From positions 27,104,935 to 27,168,934 of the forward strand of contig OX439012.1 of assembly GCA_949316495.1 (NCBI GenBank): a stretch of DNA of 64,000 nt, read 5' to 3'. The DNA comes from Amphiduros pacificus. Its lineage: Eukaryota > Annelida > Polychaeta > Phyllodocida > Hesionidae. Below the pieces are notes generated by a model, which ran no database searches, was not told where the DNA came from, and saw nothing but the letters and a program-made list of their open reading frames with translations. A program made the position numbers and the translations under genes. Below are positions 1 through 31,800 of this stretch, in pieces (within the stretch, counting starts at the first letter, position 1; each line of letters starts with the position of its first letter).

Positions 1-809
1 TAATCTACTTGTTACTGAGGGGGGCTCAAGCATGTATACATGTTAAAAATATCACACTGTAAAGTAAAAATATAACCTGCCAATACAAATAAAATGATGC
101 AAGTTAGCTCCATATTGCATATTTCATATACATATTTTTTCTGAACTATTCAAAAACATATCACAGGTGATTTACATCAATTCATCCACTTTTAAAGCAG
201 AAAGAAATTGATCCAAACTTACTCTTGACAAAATCCTCAACCTCTGAATGATAATTGTTTGTACTGGGGGAAGTGTAATTTCTATTCCCAGCGCAGAGAA
301 ATATTGGCCAGTTTAGCTTCACATTTGTAACTTGGTTCTTGGCATGGTAATAATTGATGTGATAGAATTTGAGGTTTGAGCAGGAATGACAGACTAGGAA
401 CTTAATGATAAAAATTCATCTTGCATATTTCACTAGACCTTGTGTCTCATTTAATATGAGAGAAGAAAAATGCAAATTGCTTTCAGTGAAATTAAAGTTT
501 ATGTTGACTGGATTTGGGTAAATTTCGTAAATAAAAATCTGACAACAATGTCGGCCAAAATTCTTATTTATCAACCAAAAATACTGAATCGTGGTAAATG
601 ATACGTTATCTCGTAATGAAATAAAAACCTGATTTTATTTTTTTTTGGGGGGGGGGGGGGATTAATACTGGACATGTTTTATGGCTGAATTATAAAGCAG
701 ACATGTTTTTAAGTTCGATTATAAAGCAGACATGTTTTGAAGTTTGATTATAATGTGGACATGTTTTGAAGTTGGATTATAAAGCGGACATGTTTTGTGA
801 ATTTTGCAG
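1..809 (+). other. Intron of the Gbeta gene (3' part)
   Basis: AT-rich non-coding sequence ending in the acceptor TTTTGCAG at 802-809. It holds a T-run followed by a G-run at about 637-661 and a small minisatellite next to the acceptor. The exon(s) coding the first 19-20 residues of the Gbeta N-terminal helix are not visible and must lie upstream of the window. Confidence 0.7.
669..796 (+). repeat. ~33-bp minisatellite abutting the acceptor of Gbeta exon 810-955
   Basis: Four imperfect units containing GACATGTTTT and GATTATAAAGC. The array ends about 13 bp before the splice acceptor, so it occupies the place where the branch point and pyrimidine tract would be expected. Confidence 0.85.
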
Positions 810-19296
<18,487 letters not shown>

Positions 19297-20070
19297 ATAA
19301 CCCCCCTCTCTACTCGTACCCATACCCTCGCCCCGCCCCTACAACAACGCCCCCTATCATCATTGACTGTCCGCATCGCGGCTGAGTCATCACTAATAAT
19401 GGATATGTACTATTTATGATTACTATAAAGATTAATAATATCAGTGATGATGAAGAAGAAGGAATCGAGATCATGATGTGATTATTACTATTATTCATAT
19501 ATAAATGGCCGCATGCCATTAGAGAGAGTGGGACTTTTTGTAATAACCGTCATCTGAATGAGGCCCGGTTACTGGCGCCCTCTATCATTCAACACCAGCA
19601 GAATCTACATGGCATGCTTGTTATTATTTGTGCTACCGTGCTGCCACCTGTTGACAGACGGCCTTCGACAGAGACTGACTAGTATGTATTATATGTTACA
19701 AAAAAAAAGTAAACATGTTTGGTGTAAGCAACACTATACACCATTTCTACGTGTCATACAAAAAGGACCAACTAGACGTTTTTAAATATGGTAAATTTAT
19801 GCTAATGCTAGACGAGCCCAGCCACAGAAATACCCAAACCTCCAGCAGCTATTATGCAATTGTGACTTTGACGCCACGAGGCAGTGAGAGTGCTGGTGAT
19901 TGTGGGTGTTTACACAGGAACGGACCAAAAGTTTGAAGTATTATGCTTTCCCTATGTCATGTCTAGTCAAGTATCAAAACAAACTGCAGTGGAGTCTTTA
20001 CTGATTATCATCGTAACAAGAATGATACCTACTACTTAAAAGCATCACCAAATGTTACTGGAGTCGCGCC

Positions 20071-20090
20071 GCAGTGCCCTCTAGTGGCGG
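20071..20090 (-). promoter_or_regulatory. CTCF-like motif
   Basis: Read on the minus strand this is CCGCCACTAGAGGGCACTGC, a close match to the bilaterian CTCF core (CCACYAGRKGGCRC). It lies about 0.8 kb beyond the Gbeta stop codon. Motif match only; occupancy unknown. Confidence 0.45.
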
Positions 20091-22744
20091 TCTCCTCGTT
20101 GAAATCCACACTGAATAACGGAGGAATGATAAAATAGACTTCAAACATGGATCCCTCAGTGGCAGCGCTCACTGGGGGCACAACAATCTTGCATTCTGAC
20201 TTTGTATTAAATGTAAATGAATCATGAATGAAATTTGTATACTATTGTGCTACACAGTAGGAGGTTGGGACATATGTGTATATCTTAATACAGAAGTTAA
20301 TACTAATTGGAAAAGAAGGAAGGAAGGAAGGAAGGCAGGCAGAGAACCATGACGGCCCATGGTAGAGACAAGGTGTTGTAATACATGCCATAAACTATTG
20401 TATTGTAGTAGCTTGTAAAAGTGTTCAGTGTCAAGACAAAACTAAACCCCCTTTTTTTCAATTTTGATTTCTTTTTTTTTTTTTTTTTTTTTTTGGGAGG
20501 GGGGAAATAATTTCATTTGAAACCTTTGCCCCTGTACACTGCTCGACCGCCCGAGAGTGAGAATCGTATCTATGGTTACGGAGGCTTGAAGTGTACGCAT
20601 CAGACAGCAGTGACTAGCTCAACCTAAAGTCACCACCCCCTGGTCATATTGGTCAGCGGGACCCCGTGTATATCTTTTGTTATTTGGCCACTGCTGTCTG
20701 ATCATACAGGCTCGACCTCCGTGGCCAGCCAACCCTCTCTTAAGGTATAATATCACCATGCCACCTAGTCTACAGTACTCTTACTATGGTAACCTGGTGC
20801 TGTTCTGCCTTAATATCTGCTGTATGAATGCAACATATGTAGAATATAATTTATCTCAATGTTAGCATACCACATGGAGCCACACTGGCTCTGGTGTGTT
20901 TCAACACAATCTCTATATATACATTTGTGTTATTTGGGACCATGGTCGAGCTTTGAAAATTCCGATGATTCTCATTGTGAACGTCTGTAACTTGCATAAC
21001 TTCATATACTTTTTTTTTTAGCTCCTTGTAAGGTGAAATCACGATTTGCACAAAATCAGCCTCAATTTCACTCTTTTATTACTTAATTCAATGGCAGTAG
21101 TGTTTTTCAAAGACAACTTTTTTGTTCTTGGAAAATATTACATTGGTAAATATTCCCGAAAAGTATAAAGCTATGAATTGCGCGCCTGCTAGTACAAGGT
21201 CGTTACAAGGTGTACTACTAGGTAAACACATTTTTCTAATGTAGTCTAGAAGACTATGATGGTATTTTGAAAATGGCCGATATGTTCACTATTATATGAA
21301 ATGAAATGAAAGAGAAACTATTTATTTGAACGGCTATATATGTGATTTGATATATTAAGATTTCATACATGTACACTTATTTTTACCTAGTGTAAATGGT
21401 CTAATGTTTAGCTTTGTTCCAGTGCTTCAGTTTTATATCATTTCGCTAATATAATTGCTAAAAAAAAAGATGAATAAATTGGGGAGAGTTACGTCGACTT
21501 ACCTCCATTATTTTGATGCAAAGTGTCATTTTAAACAACTTTGAGGAAGAAAAAAGTTGTGTGAAATGGCATGCCTCCCTATGAACCTTGTACAATGTAA
21601 TTCTGTCACTAACAAACCAGCCGACGTAGCTTTCACCCAGGGTTGATTTTACTAGAAAATATACAAGTACCACAACTATTATTATATATATATTTTTCAT
21701 GGTCCGCGATGAACTATGAAGCACACGTGTAAAATGATGGTCAAAGAAATAGCAGCTAGTATATGACCTTGATTTATTTGTACTAAGTGTTGGCAGTTTG
21801 ATTTCCGTAGTGGGATTTGGAAGGAAAATCCCTTCATTTATTCTGTAGCGGGATTGATGGTGAATCCTTACTGGCACTCACAGCGTGTAAAGTAGTGTAA
21901 TTCTCTAGTGTCGAATAAATTGAAAGCATTTTTGATGAGTGTGAAAAAAAAACGTAAATATGGTTACGATGTACGTAGCTTTTTTCTCTGTACAGTACTC
22001 CTGTCTTGCTTCTCATTCAGATGAGCAGAACATGATATCAAACATGAAACAATTCACAAGCATATAACTAAGATCAGTGGTGATGTGATGGAAGCATCAC
22101 TGGAATCTCATCTGCTTCTCCAGGCAAGGCCACTCTTAACCGTCTCTGGAGTAGAAGCCAAATCTAAATAATAGATCGCCACACGTTTGGTATATTATTT
22201 GTCCATAGACAAAACTAAAACAAAAAAACAAAAATGAAATAACCTAACTAACGAATGAATACAGGCACGGCATGGATTGCTTGTAAACTGGTGGGTGAGA
22301 CCGGAGGAGGTGATTATAACCGCATGGTCTGCCCACACGTACAACACAAACAACCAATGTCAACACTGCTGTAGACGACGTTTAGATGCCAACAGACGCC
22401 TATTTCAGTTTGTGTAAGCTTCACCGGTTCAGGGTGAACGTTTGGTTGGTCAGACATATTGGTTCTCTGTATGGTAGATCCAAGCAGGCTGTTTAAACGA
22501 GCACACTTGGGTCTCGATCAGTCTGGGCCTCTCGTCCTGTCAGTCATACCTCAGTCACGGCATAATGCGATCCCAGGGCTCTCGTAGTGTCCACAATATG
22601 CGTGACCAAATATAGGTTTGCCCTGAACTATTCACTTGTGAAGATAAGTACAGCGTTGGCCAAATGTGGCCCAAAGTATATAGCCTGTCACATCCTATGT
22701 GTGAAAATGAGTATTATGTATGTGTCATGTAATTTACCTTGTCA

Positions 22745-22750
22745 AATAAA
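22745..22750 (+). terminator. Candidate polyadenylation signal for Gbeta
   Basis: AATAAA within GTCAAATAAAGC, followed by a GT-rich stretch. It is the most distal of several candidates, so the assignment is tentative. Confidence 0.3.
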
Positions 22751-23186
22751 GCTATTCGTCTTTAAATAACAACTCTGCCTCCTGTTGAATCTTGTTATAA
22801 CAGCTAATTATAATTAGGGATATGGCATCAAACTATCAAAATGAAACCTGATATTCCACTGCATAGTATGAAATTGCCAATTAAACATATTATATCTGTC
22901 ATTAAATATCCTTCTTCTATTCACAACATGAAATCATTTGAATCCTTTTCATTTCTCATCCCTTTCATAATATTTAGGTTTGAGTAATTTTCAGGTTTTA
23001 TAAACAAAACCCTTATTTATAGACAACAGGACATCAAACTCCAGTCATTTCTTGGTATAAAAAGTCCTATAAACCAGATTTAATACTACCAGACTCTTGG
23101 TATATGGTATATAAATACCATGCCCCATTGTGTCTGACCTCTCTGGAAAACTCCCCGAGGGATGAAGGTGCAAGATATATTTGTGA

Positions 23187-23410
23187 TTGGGGTTTTACAT
23201 CACTTTTAACATTATTTCAGTCATTTCGTGATGAGACCAACTTGTAGCAGATATAGTGCTGCCTCACTGAATTGTCATGTTGTAGGTCCTTGACATGACA
23301 ACCCGCCCGGTCACAGATTTACAAGGACAACGGGTTAACCCTTTGGCATGGGCCTCAGCTCATGTGAAGTTGTATCATGAATTCAATCTCGGCACGGCCA
23401 GGGATCAACC
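23187..23410 (-). mobile_element. tRNA-derived SINE, 5'-truncated copy
   Basis: The reverse complement matches the body and 3' end of the full SINE at 57936-58253, including GAGATTGAATTCATGATACA, AAAGGGTTAACCCGTTGTCC, TTGTCATGTCAAGGACCT and AAGTGATGTAAAACCCC. The tRNA head is missing. Similarity is high, so the family was active fairly recently. Confidence 0.88.
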
Positions 23411-24504
23411 TTACTTAAAGTTCACAATCCATTATTAAATCTTTAAATCATCAGTTTCTTTGCAAATGAGTCTCAGCTCTGAAAATCACTCAAATAAAAA
23501 CCCAAATATGAAGATTTCGTCTTTGTTTTTTTATCTGAAATCATTATTTTTATATTTCATATATTTTCAAGAACACCAATATATATTTTGAACAACATAT
23601 TTTCATCAACACCAAATTAAATATGCTCAAAAATGCATATACTGACCCAATTCAATTGATGGCAATTTGCAATTATTATTACTACAACAAATGGTTATTT
23701 ATAATTGGAGTCGCAATGCATATTAAGATTAAAATTTACCCCAAACATATAGAGATAAATCATTTATAGAATAAAATATTAAATTAAACAAGTGTTGATT
23801 TTAAAAAATCAAGCTCGCGTAAGTTTTCAAAATCCCAAGACAAAATCCAACAAAAATTTTCTTACTCTACCACGCACTTACAAATCAGTTCTCAAACAAA
23901 AGCGACATCTGACGGTGTAAGCAGAATTATTTAGCCAAAACATGGCTGCCATGGACCGATAATCGGGGTATGCTCCATAGACTTAAGCTTAATCAGTCAA
24001 AACCTCGAACATCTAGCCCTAAAGGCAAAACAAACGCGAGCGAAAAGAAATAATTTCTCAATTTTAATGATAATGATGTAAGGGTAAAATTAACCAAATA
24101 CAGGGTCATAAGTTGGTTTAACTGTGGTTGCTTTGGATGGTCTAGTATGTTATATATTATTCCCTAAGCTTGTATGATGGGAGTTTTAGATCTGTCATAT
24201 ACACAGGTCATTATGTTTGAATGTTTATGATAAAAAAACATTTTTTATAGTTTATTTTATATGTGTTCAATGTAGCAAAAATATCTGCCTAACTCTTTTG
24301 AAATATTTTATCAAATCAATCGCATGATTATAGTTATAACATACCACTTTATCATGACTCCATCTTATGAACTTGCCTCTGTCATTACCACTGTTAGTCA
24401 ACCAATATGAATTTGTTATATACTGAATTTGCAACATAACATTAGAATGTATTTGTAAAAGGTTGTCACATTAGCCTGTCCTAGCAACTTTCTGATTCAT
24501 GTTT

Positions 24505-24507
<3 letters not shown>

Positions 24508-24556
<49 letters not shown>
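24508..24556 (+). repeat. (TCAA)n microsatellite
   Basis: About twelve uninterrupted TCAA units. A similar TTGA-type tail ends a LINE fragment at 59560-59579, so this may be a retroelement tail; no element body was recognised next to it. Confidence 0.95.
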
Positions 24557-24557
<1 letters not shown>

Positions 24558-24785
24558 GTGAGAATCAGATAATCCAGAGACATTTAGCTTTAGATATCTC
24601 TGAATAATCTTATCTTAATTTTGTGTTTTCCAATTTGAGATATTCTGTAAACCATGGATTGCATAAGGATCATTACAATTTTATTCACAAATTTATATGA
24701 TGTGAATAAAACATGTAACACGACAATTTCTTAATTGCATATCAAAATGTTAACAAAGCAGCTCTGGTATCAAAGACTGTGTGGA

Positions 24786-24852
24786 TCCACACCGTCCACC
24801 AGAGGCGCACTATTACTGATAGGTTCACCACGACGCCCTCTGGTGGAGTACA
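24786..24852 (-). promoter_or_regulatory. Dispersed ~60-bp element with two opposed CTCF-like cores
   Basis: Contains GTCCACCAGAGGCGCAC on + (24794-24810) and, on the minus strand, TCCACCAGAGGGCG (24831-24847), making an imperfect palindrome. It belongs with copies at 37391, 52662 and 62485, which share CCAGAGGG and a TGGTGGACAGTGTG-like end. CTCF binding is inferred from the motif alone. Confidence 0.5.
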
Positions 24853-25362
24853 GAGCATTTCTGCACTGGCACCCTATCATCATTAAATGGAGGACCAGTC
24901 AAATTCTGACAAATAAACAAAAACATTATAACTCTGAATGAACTCTGGAACTGAGCAGGTAAGACGAATCTGAGTTTGGATAGAAAAGAGAATCATTTAT
25001 TTAAAATTAATTTCTAAATTGTCCATGCGGATGTTATTAAAGAGTGATTAAGTACTTGTAACCTTTGTCATCACATAACTGTCCTTATGTTAATGAGAAT
25101 CCAATTAATATTTTGCTGATTACGACTATAGTTATGACAAGACAGTGACAGCAGATATGTAAAATGACGGCCTGGAATGGGGTTAATTCTGAGCTAGTTG
25201 CAATGGACTTTCCTGCTTATGAAGTTTTCACTTTGATCCTTTTACTGCTAGGGACAGTGCAATGGTGGTATAAATGCTTAATTAATCATCTTACAATTTG
25301 TTGACATTTAATTTGGATATTAGCATCATCTGAGGGTTTGTCAGGTAAGAAAACTCCTCAAT

Positions 25363-26016
25363 TGCCGTCTGTAGCTCCATTGTCGTCTGTAGCTCTGTTG
25401 TCGTCTGTAGCTCTGTTGTCATCTGTAGCTCCGTTGTCATCTGTAGCTCTGTTGTTTGTAACTCAGTTGTCATCTGTAGCTCTGTTGTCATCTGCAGCTC
25501 TGTCGTCTGTAGCTCCGTTGTCGTCTGTAGCTTTGTGGTCGTCTGTGGCTCTGTGGTCGTCTGTAGCTCCGTTGTCATCTGTAGCTCTGTGGTCGTCTGT
25601 AACTCAGTTGTCATCTGTAGCTCTATGGTCGTCTGTAGCTCCGTTGTTGTCTGTAGCTTTGTGGTCGTCTGTAACTCAGTTGTCATCTGTAGCTCTGTTG
25701 TCTAACTCAGTTGTCATCTGTAGCTCTGTGGTCGTCTGTAGCTCCGTTGTCGTCTGTAGCTTTGTGGTCGTCTGTAGCTCCGTCGTCATCTGTAGCTCTA
25801 TGGTCGTCTGTAGCTCTGTGGTCGTCTGTAGCTCCGTTGTCGTCTGTGGCTCTGTGGTCGTCTGTAGCTCTGTTGTCATCTGTAGCTCTGTGGTCGTCTG
25901 TAGCTCCGTTGTCGTCTGTAGCTTTGTGGTCGTCTGTAGCTCCGTTGTCGTCTGTGGCTTTGTGTTCGTCTGTAGCTCCGTTTTCGTTTGTAGCTCTGTT
26001 GTCATTGGCTGTACCA
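25363..26016 (-). repeat. 18-bp minisatellite between 48-bp direct repeats
   Basis: About 36 units of the form CTGTTGTCGTCTGTAGCT, the reverse complement of the unit at 35745-35931. Flanking direct repeats at 25315-25362 and 26020-26067 both begin GGATATTAGCA. The array ends GTCATTGGCTG then TA, resembling the terminal inverted repeat of the MITE at 38124-38337. No coding function: the long ORFs exist because 18 is a multiple of three. Confidence 0.9.
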
Positions 26017-26067
26017 AGAGGATATTAGCAGCATCTGACGGTCTGTCAGATAAGAAAACTCCTTAAT

Positions 26068-27524
26068 GGTCAAATAGCCTTCTTGAAGTAGATTTTGTGA
26101 ATGTTGGGGGTTGAGTTCACCTAGCCAAGGTGGGAGTGAGTTTATTTTGGGGAGAGACTTCTCTGTTATTGGTATTTGTCTTTATATATTACCATAATAA
26201 CATCACAGAGGTTTTATAGTAGAACAGCTGCCAAACAACCAGTGACCAAATGTTGTGTCATATGTGTTTATTACATCAAGACTCAAATTTTATTTATTTG
26301 GCCAAACAATATTACTTCAGAAATATGATAAAATATGATAATAGTCAGGAATAACATGCCAGGGAGTCCCCTATTGACATAGGATGGAGCCCATCACTAT
26401 CACTGGGCCAGCACCCGGTAAAGATATCCGATTTAGTTCCTTATGTATACAGAAGTATTTAAAATGTCACTACATTACCCTACTACATATGTCACAAGAT
26501 TATCAATGCATAATATGCTAATTTTATGGTGGTATCAGCCAATCATATTGCAGCAACAGTGACACCAAATGACAGTTGATAAAATTCCTTTCAGAATAGA
26601 AATCAAAAGTGTATCGATTTCCATTCATAGGATTTGAGAAATGATCATACTATAGTATTCGTTTATTAACATCTGCTGTACCACATGGTAAAGTTCTGTA
26701 TGAAGTCTGTACATCTCTACATTTTTATAAGTTTTCTTATTACCCCTAGTTATACAATGATTATATCTTTCCTTTTTAAGAGTTACAAATTTCAATATCA
26801 TCATAATCAGGTGTAATCTGTCCTGGTTCCAGACCAGTTTCTCTAAATAAAAAAGAAACTTGTTTCTGATTTCCGTACTTACACTACCGTAGTTCAAACC
26901 AGCCACCATAAAGTTGTTTGTCTAACCTTCTGGGTGAAAAGACATGGTTTCAATTATAACTTCATTCAGATATATCCATTCTCTGTATATTTGATCACTT
27001 TTAATAAAAATGTATCATTTTTCAGGATGCGTTATCAGGAACAAGTTTATTATTATTTTTGGCCTAACAGCGGACAAGCTGTGATCAATGGCAGTTCTGG
27101 TCTATTTCATTGGCAGAAACTGGTCACTGACAAGTAATAATAATAATACCTTTATTTGCACATAAAAAGCATGGCAATAAATAATGTGATTGGACTTGTG
27201 ATACTGTTTTTCTTATTTCAGGTGAAGCAGAGAACACACCAGTAGCTGATTCAAGATAAGGTCTTTAAAAAAAGAATCTTCTTTCAAATTTCCTACTTAA
27301 TGTATGTCACAGTGAACGAAAGTTCTTATGGGCTTTCAAGGAAAAAGTCACACTTTAAAAATTGCAGGTAAATTTTATGTGTATTTTGCAGTTCTCAATT
27401 TATTTGATCATGTAAAAATAAATCAAAACAAGAAAATTCTTTCCCCTATCCTTTTTTGAGGGGCATGTTATCAGAAACAAGATTATTTTTTTGTTTAGCC
27501 TAATTTGAGAGCTTCGACACCAGC
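26068..27524 (+). other. Upstream region of BTB-ZF paralogue 1
   Basis: AT-rich, no ORF supported. Splice-acceptor-like TTATTTCAG at about 27213-27221 could begin a 5' UTR exon, but no upstream exon was identified. Two segments (about 27030 and 27466) share GTTATCAG followed by AACAAG, suggesting a local duplication. A dispersed repeat is listed at 26845. Confidence 0.4.
26845..27010 (+). repeat. Dispersed repeat, unclassified (copy 3)
   Basis: Shares CTTGTTTCTGATTTCC, GTAGTTCAAACCAGCCACC and TATATTTGATCACTTTTAA with the copies at 9085 and 12525. Confidence 0.6.
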
Positions 27525-28881
27525 ATGAGCACGGAGTCTGACAATCGAGAGGTCGAGGCCGTGATCTACTTGGATCTGACCTTTGAGTACAGACCCAGAG
27601 ATAACTACAAGGACTATTATGAGAAAAGAGTCAATGTATCAGATTTGGAAACTTTGAAGAAGGACCTAAAAGATATTTTATCTGAAAACAAAGATATTCC
27701 TAAAGAATGCATATCTGTTGAAGACATTATCTACCTCAAGAAACCTAAGATATCTTTGTTGTCAAGCAATGATATGCTGCATTTATTGGCTGACTACAAA
27801 GCCAACGGGCAGCCGGTCAGACTTGGTGTGGTGTGGTCAGTGGCTGACGATAAAGAGAAAGAGAAAACAAGAGTCATTGAAGAAAAGATGGAAAGTCAAC
27901 CAGGTGTTGGAAATGATTTGGATAAAAATTGTTATATGATATTTGAGAAGTATCAGGATGAAGAAAATTTGAATAGTCAAGTTCAGGGTTACATTTCAGA
28001 GCCAGATTGCAAGCAGGCAGAGTTTGGCGACAATATGGTCGATGTGACAGTGTTTAATGGAATTCATAAAGACACAAAGAAACCATTGCATCTCAGTGAG
28101 CACATTGATGGGAGAGTGGATTTTACGGACATCGAGAGCGTGAAGAAGGATCTGGCTGAACTGGTGTCGGTGCGGAGTGGAGAGAGCGCAGAACTCATCT
28201 TGATCACTGATATATATTATTACCCCCCACGGAGGTCTCCAGAACCAATCCTCAACAACTTTGATGCCATGAAGGTTTTTGATCATTTTAAAGCAAAGCA
28301 AACCAGAATGAAACTGGGAATAACGTGGTCTCTTGTAAATGACACAAAAAAACATGATGCTCCATCGTACAAGATTGCAGATGGCAAAAATGGTTTTGTG
28401 ATGTCTCCTTCTCTAGATTTAACACAAACAATTATGGAAAATAGACAAATTGACCCGTACATTGCTGAGAAAAAGTTGGAACAAAATGCTATAGGTATTA
28501 TGATTTATGACAAGTTGAACACATTTAACAAACCAAAGGACAAGACTCAGTACATTATGGCAACTGTAAATATGACAAATTTGGAAATATTTCGTGCAGG
28601 AATACAGTATGCATTATCGCAGGAATACAGACTCTCTCCAGAATCAGTTTCTGTTGATAAAATCTTCCAGTACAGTGTGAGGAAATCTCCGCAGTTAGTC
28701 CTGGAGGAATGTGATGTGATCCGCGGCCTGGCGGCATTCCGGTCCACCTTCCAGAGGGTCAAATATGGAATTGTGTGGTCCCAGAAACCCTCTGCTGTGG
28801 ACGTCGATCGTGAAGGCAGGAGCAGAATATATTATGCAGATTTGCCAAGCCAGCCGCAGGACGGAGTCCTTGTGAAGCAAG
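27525..28881 (+). CDS. Paralogue 1 exon 1: three N-terminal modules
   Basis: Encodes residues 1-452. Module motifs: VRLGVVWSV, MKLGITWSL and VKYGIVWSQ at the module ends; PRRSPEPILNNFDAM in module 2 matches PRKAPQPVLNNFDAM of paralogue 2. The linker at about 135-160 (CYMIFEKYQDEEN) resembles the first strand of a module and may be a remnant. Donor GTAAGC, phase 1. Confidence 0.9.
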
Positions 28882-31800
28882 GTAAGCAGTTAACCCCTAA
28901 AGGACTGGAATATTCATTTCTCTCTTAATTATGCTTAATATTCTTAATAAACATATGTGAATTTAATATACTTTGTATACTTTATAGAACCAGAAGACAG
29001 AGACCAAGGTGCATTTCAGTCAGAGTTTTCCCTCCAGATGTCACCACTTGACCTTCTCTCCAACATAAACAACCTGTGGGTCAAGGACATTTGCTGTGAC
29101 ATTGACCTTGTATGTGAAGGAGGAGTCATTGTTAAAGGTCACAGGGTCATATTGGCAGCTGGATCTTCATACTTTCAAATGTCTGAACACTCTCTAGAAG
29201 ATCTTTCCATTTATAATTTCACTGACACACCTGCAGACGTTATGCAAAGTGTATTTGGATTTTTGTATGGCAATACTTTGAACCTGAATAAGCAGAACAT
29301 TGTTGAAATTCTCTCACTGGCTCAAAGATTGGGAATAGACCAGATAATAGATGCTTGTGAAAACCTGATTACTCCCACAGAACTAAGTCTGGAAAATATA
29401 ACAGAACTCGGTGCACAAACTCAAGAAAATGCAACAGAACTTGCTGAAAGTCCAGAAAATGTGACAGAACTTGATGAAACTCCAGAAAATGCAACAGAAC
29501 TTGATGAAACTCCAGAAAATGCCACAGAACTTGATGAAAGTCCAGAAAATGCAACAGAACCTGATGAAAGTCCAGAAAATACACCAAAACCTGGTGAGCA
29601 AAGTCAAGAAAATACAATGGAATCCAATGAACAGAGTCTAGAAAATACAACAGAGTTTGATGAAGGAAGTGCAGAAAATATAACAGAACCCAATGAGGAA
29701 ATTATAGAAAAAAGAAAAAGAAAAAGAGCACCAGGAAACAACATGCCAACAAAAAGAAGGAAAACTAGCAATTTTGGGAAAGAGAAATTATTGTTTAAAT
29801 ATGAATGCTTTGTTTGTCATGATCAGTTTACTTTGAGGAGGGATTTGAAGTCCCATATGGGAGACATCCATGGTCATCAAGATCAGTACCAATGCATCAT
29901 TTGTCAGGCCAGGTTTAAACTGAAGAAGGAACTCCAAAGACACGAGATGGAGATACACGGAAACAGGAAGATGGTGACCTCTAGACCACGAAAGTCACTT
30001 TCAAAATATGACTGCTCGGTTTGCAAAGCACAGTTTCAGTTGAAGAAAGATTTGCGCGCTCATACTCTTCAAAATCATCCAGAAGATCCGGATGATTCCA
30101 AAAATCAGTTCCAGTGTGAGACGTGCCAGGAAAAGTTCAAGCACAAAAGAGACCAGCGCAACCATGAATTAGAGAAACATGGTGACCGTAAAATGAGGGG
30201 TCTCTCAGCGTCCGCTTTCTGCGACATCTGCATGATGTCAGTCAAAGGTCAAGAACTTGTGCTTCATAAGATCAGCAGCCATGACGTTGGACTCGAGTTC
30301 ATCCAGGACGAGAAGTGTTCCCTTTGTGAAGTGTCTTTTAAATACAAAGAAGAACTCAAAGCTCACATGAAAAATGTGCACAATTTACATATAGTTTATT
30401 GTGAAGAAACTGACTGTAATGAAACTTTTGATGTGTCAAATGCCCAAGCAATAGATGACCATGCTGTAGAAAATCATGGCAAGGTCAAGATGAAGTGCCA
30501 GTTTTGTGAATTCCAGTCCCCATTTTACAAAGTTCTTTGGAAACATTCAGCAAAAATGCACAGAAAAGTCATGTGCACAATCTGTGATAAGCAATACACG
30601 AGTCGGGAATGGAAGAAGATATTCACACACATGCTGAGAGCTCACAAGATCATTCCGGAAAATACAGAGTTGAAAAAATGTCAGGAGTGTGGATTCCGGA
30701 CGTACCAGGGTAACATCTTGCTGAACCACCTGAGAATGATTCACAACTCCACCCCAGTCAGCTGCCACATCTGCGGCAAGACATTCAAAAACGTCCAGTA
30801 AGTTGTCATTTCAAATGTATTTGTCCTAAATCATCTTTTTTAAATATATAGATTTGACTAGATACTGACTATGACAACATGGCGTGTGCTGTCATTCTGT
30901 CTGTCAACTTTGATCTTCTTCGCTGTAACTACTACCTGGAATGTGTATTCAGATGATGTGTTTTCAGGGGGCTCAGATCTTTCTCCATTTTGTTATTCTT
31001 TTTTTTTATAATTTAATAGCTATCACTAAGTTTTCAAGGAGGCGGCCATTTTGAATAACAGTGAAAATATTGATTGGTTAATATTATCATCTGCTCAAGT
31101 CTGCTTTTGAAAAGGATTTAAAGATCATTTATGAAGCAGTTTCCAGAAAATGTTCACAAACATTGCAAAAAGCAATGATTGCTGTCAAAATACATTTGTC
31201 ATGATATATATTTATAAATTTATATATACAAGACTCGCACCAGTCCAAACCTTCAACAATTTTTCTTCCTGACCTTGTTTCAGTTCCTTCAAAGGTCACT
31301 ATGAGTGGTGTGGGAAGAAAGAACGTTTCATGTGCAGCTACTGCGGAAAAAAATTTAACCAGAAGGAACGTCTAAACAGACATGAACAACTTGAACATGA
31401 AGGGGGATCGCTGAACTACCAATGTGAACAATGCCCCTATGCAAACGACTACTACCCACACTTTGAGAGTAAGTACCATATGCACCTGTCAGTACTCCCG
31501 GTCAGTACTACCCACACTTTGAGAGTAAGTACCATATGCACCTGTCAATACTCCCGGTCAGTACTACCCACACTTTGAGAGTAAGTACCATATGCACCTG
31601 TCAGTACTCCCGGTAAGTACTACTCATACTTTGAGAGTAAGTACCATACGCACCTGTCAGTACTCCCGGTCAGTACAACCCACACTTCAAGTACTTATCA
31701 GGTTTAGAATCTTGAGAATAATAGAAAGACAGTTATAGGTGTAATAAACAAATTCAAAAGAAATGACATATCAAACATATGTTTTTACTACTGTGAGTGA

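Larger units (their letters stand above)
19297..22790 (+). other. Probable 3' UTR and downstream flank of Gbeta
   Basis: No ORF of interest. AATAAA hexamers occur at about 21472, 21914 and 22745, so the true 3' end is uncertain. Low-complexity tracts: AAGG repeats near 20318-20335 and a T-run then G-run at about 20470-20505. A CTCF-like motif is listed at 20071. Confidence 0.5.

Noticed and set aside
25338-26066. A 242-codon Ser/Val-rich ORF and antisense Thr/Glu-rich ORFs
   Set aside because: 18-bp minisatellite, stop-free because the unit is a multiple of three; matches a MITE terminus, not a protein family.
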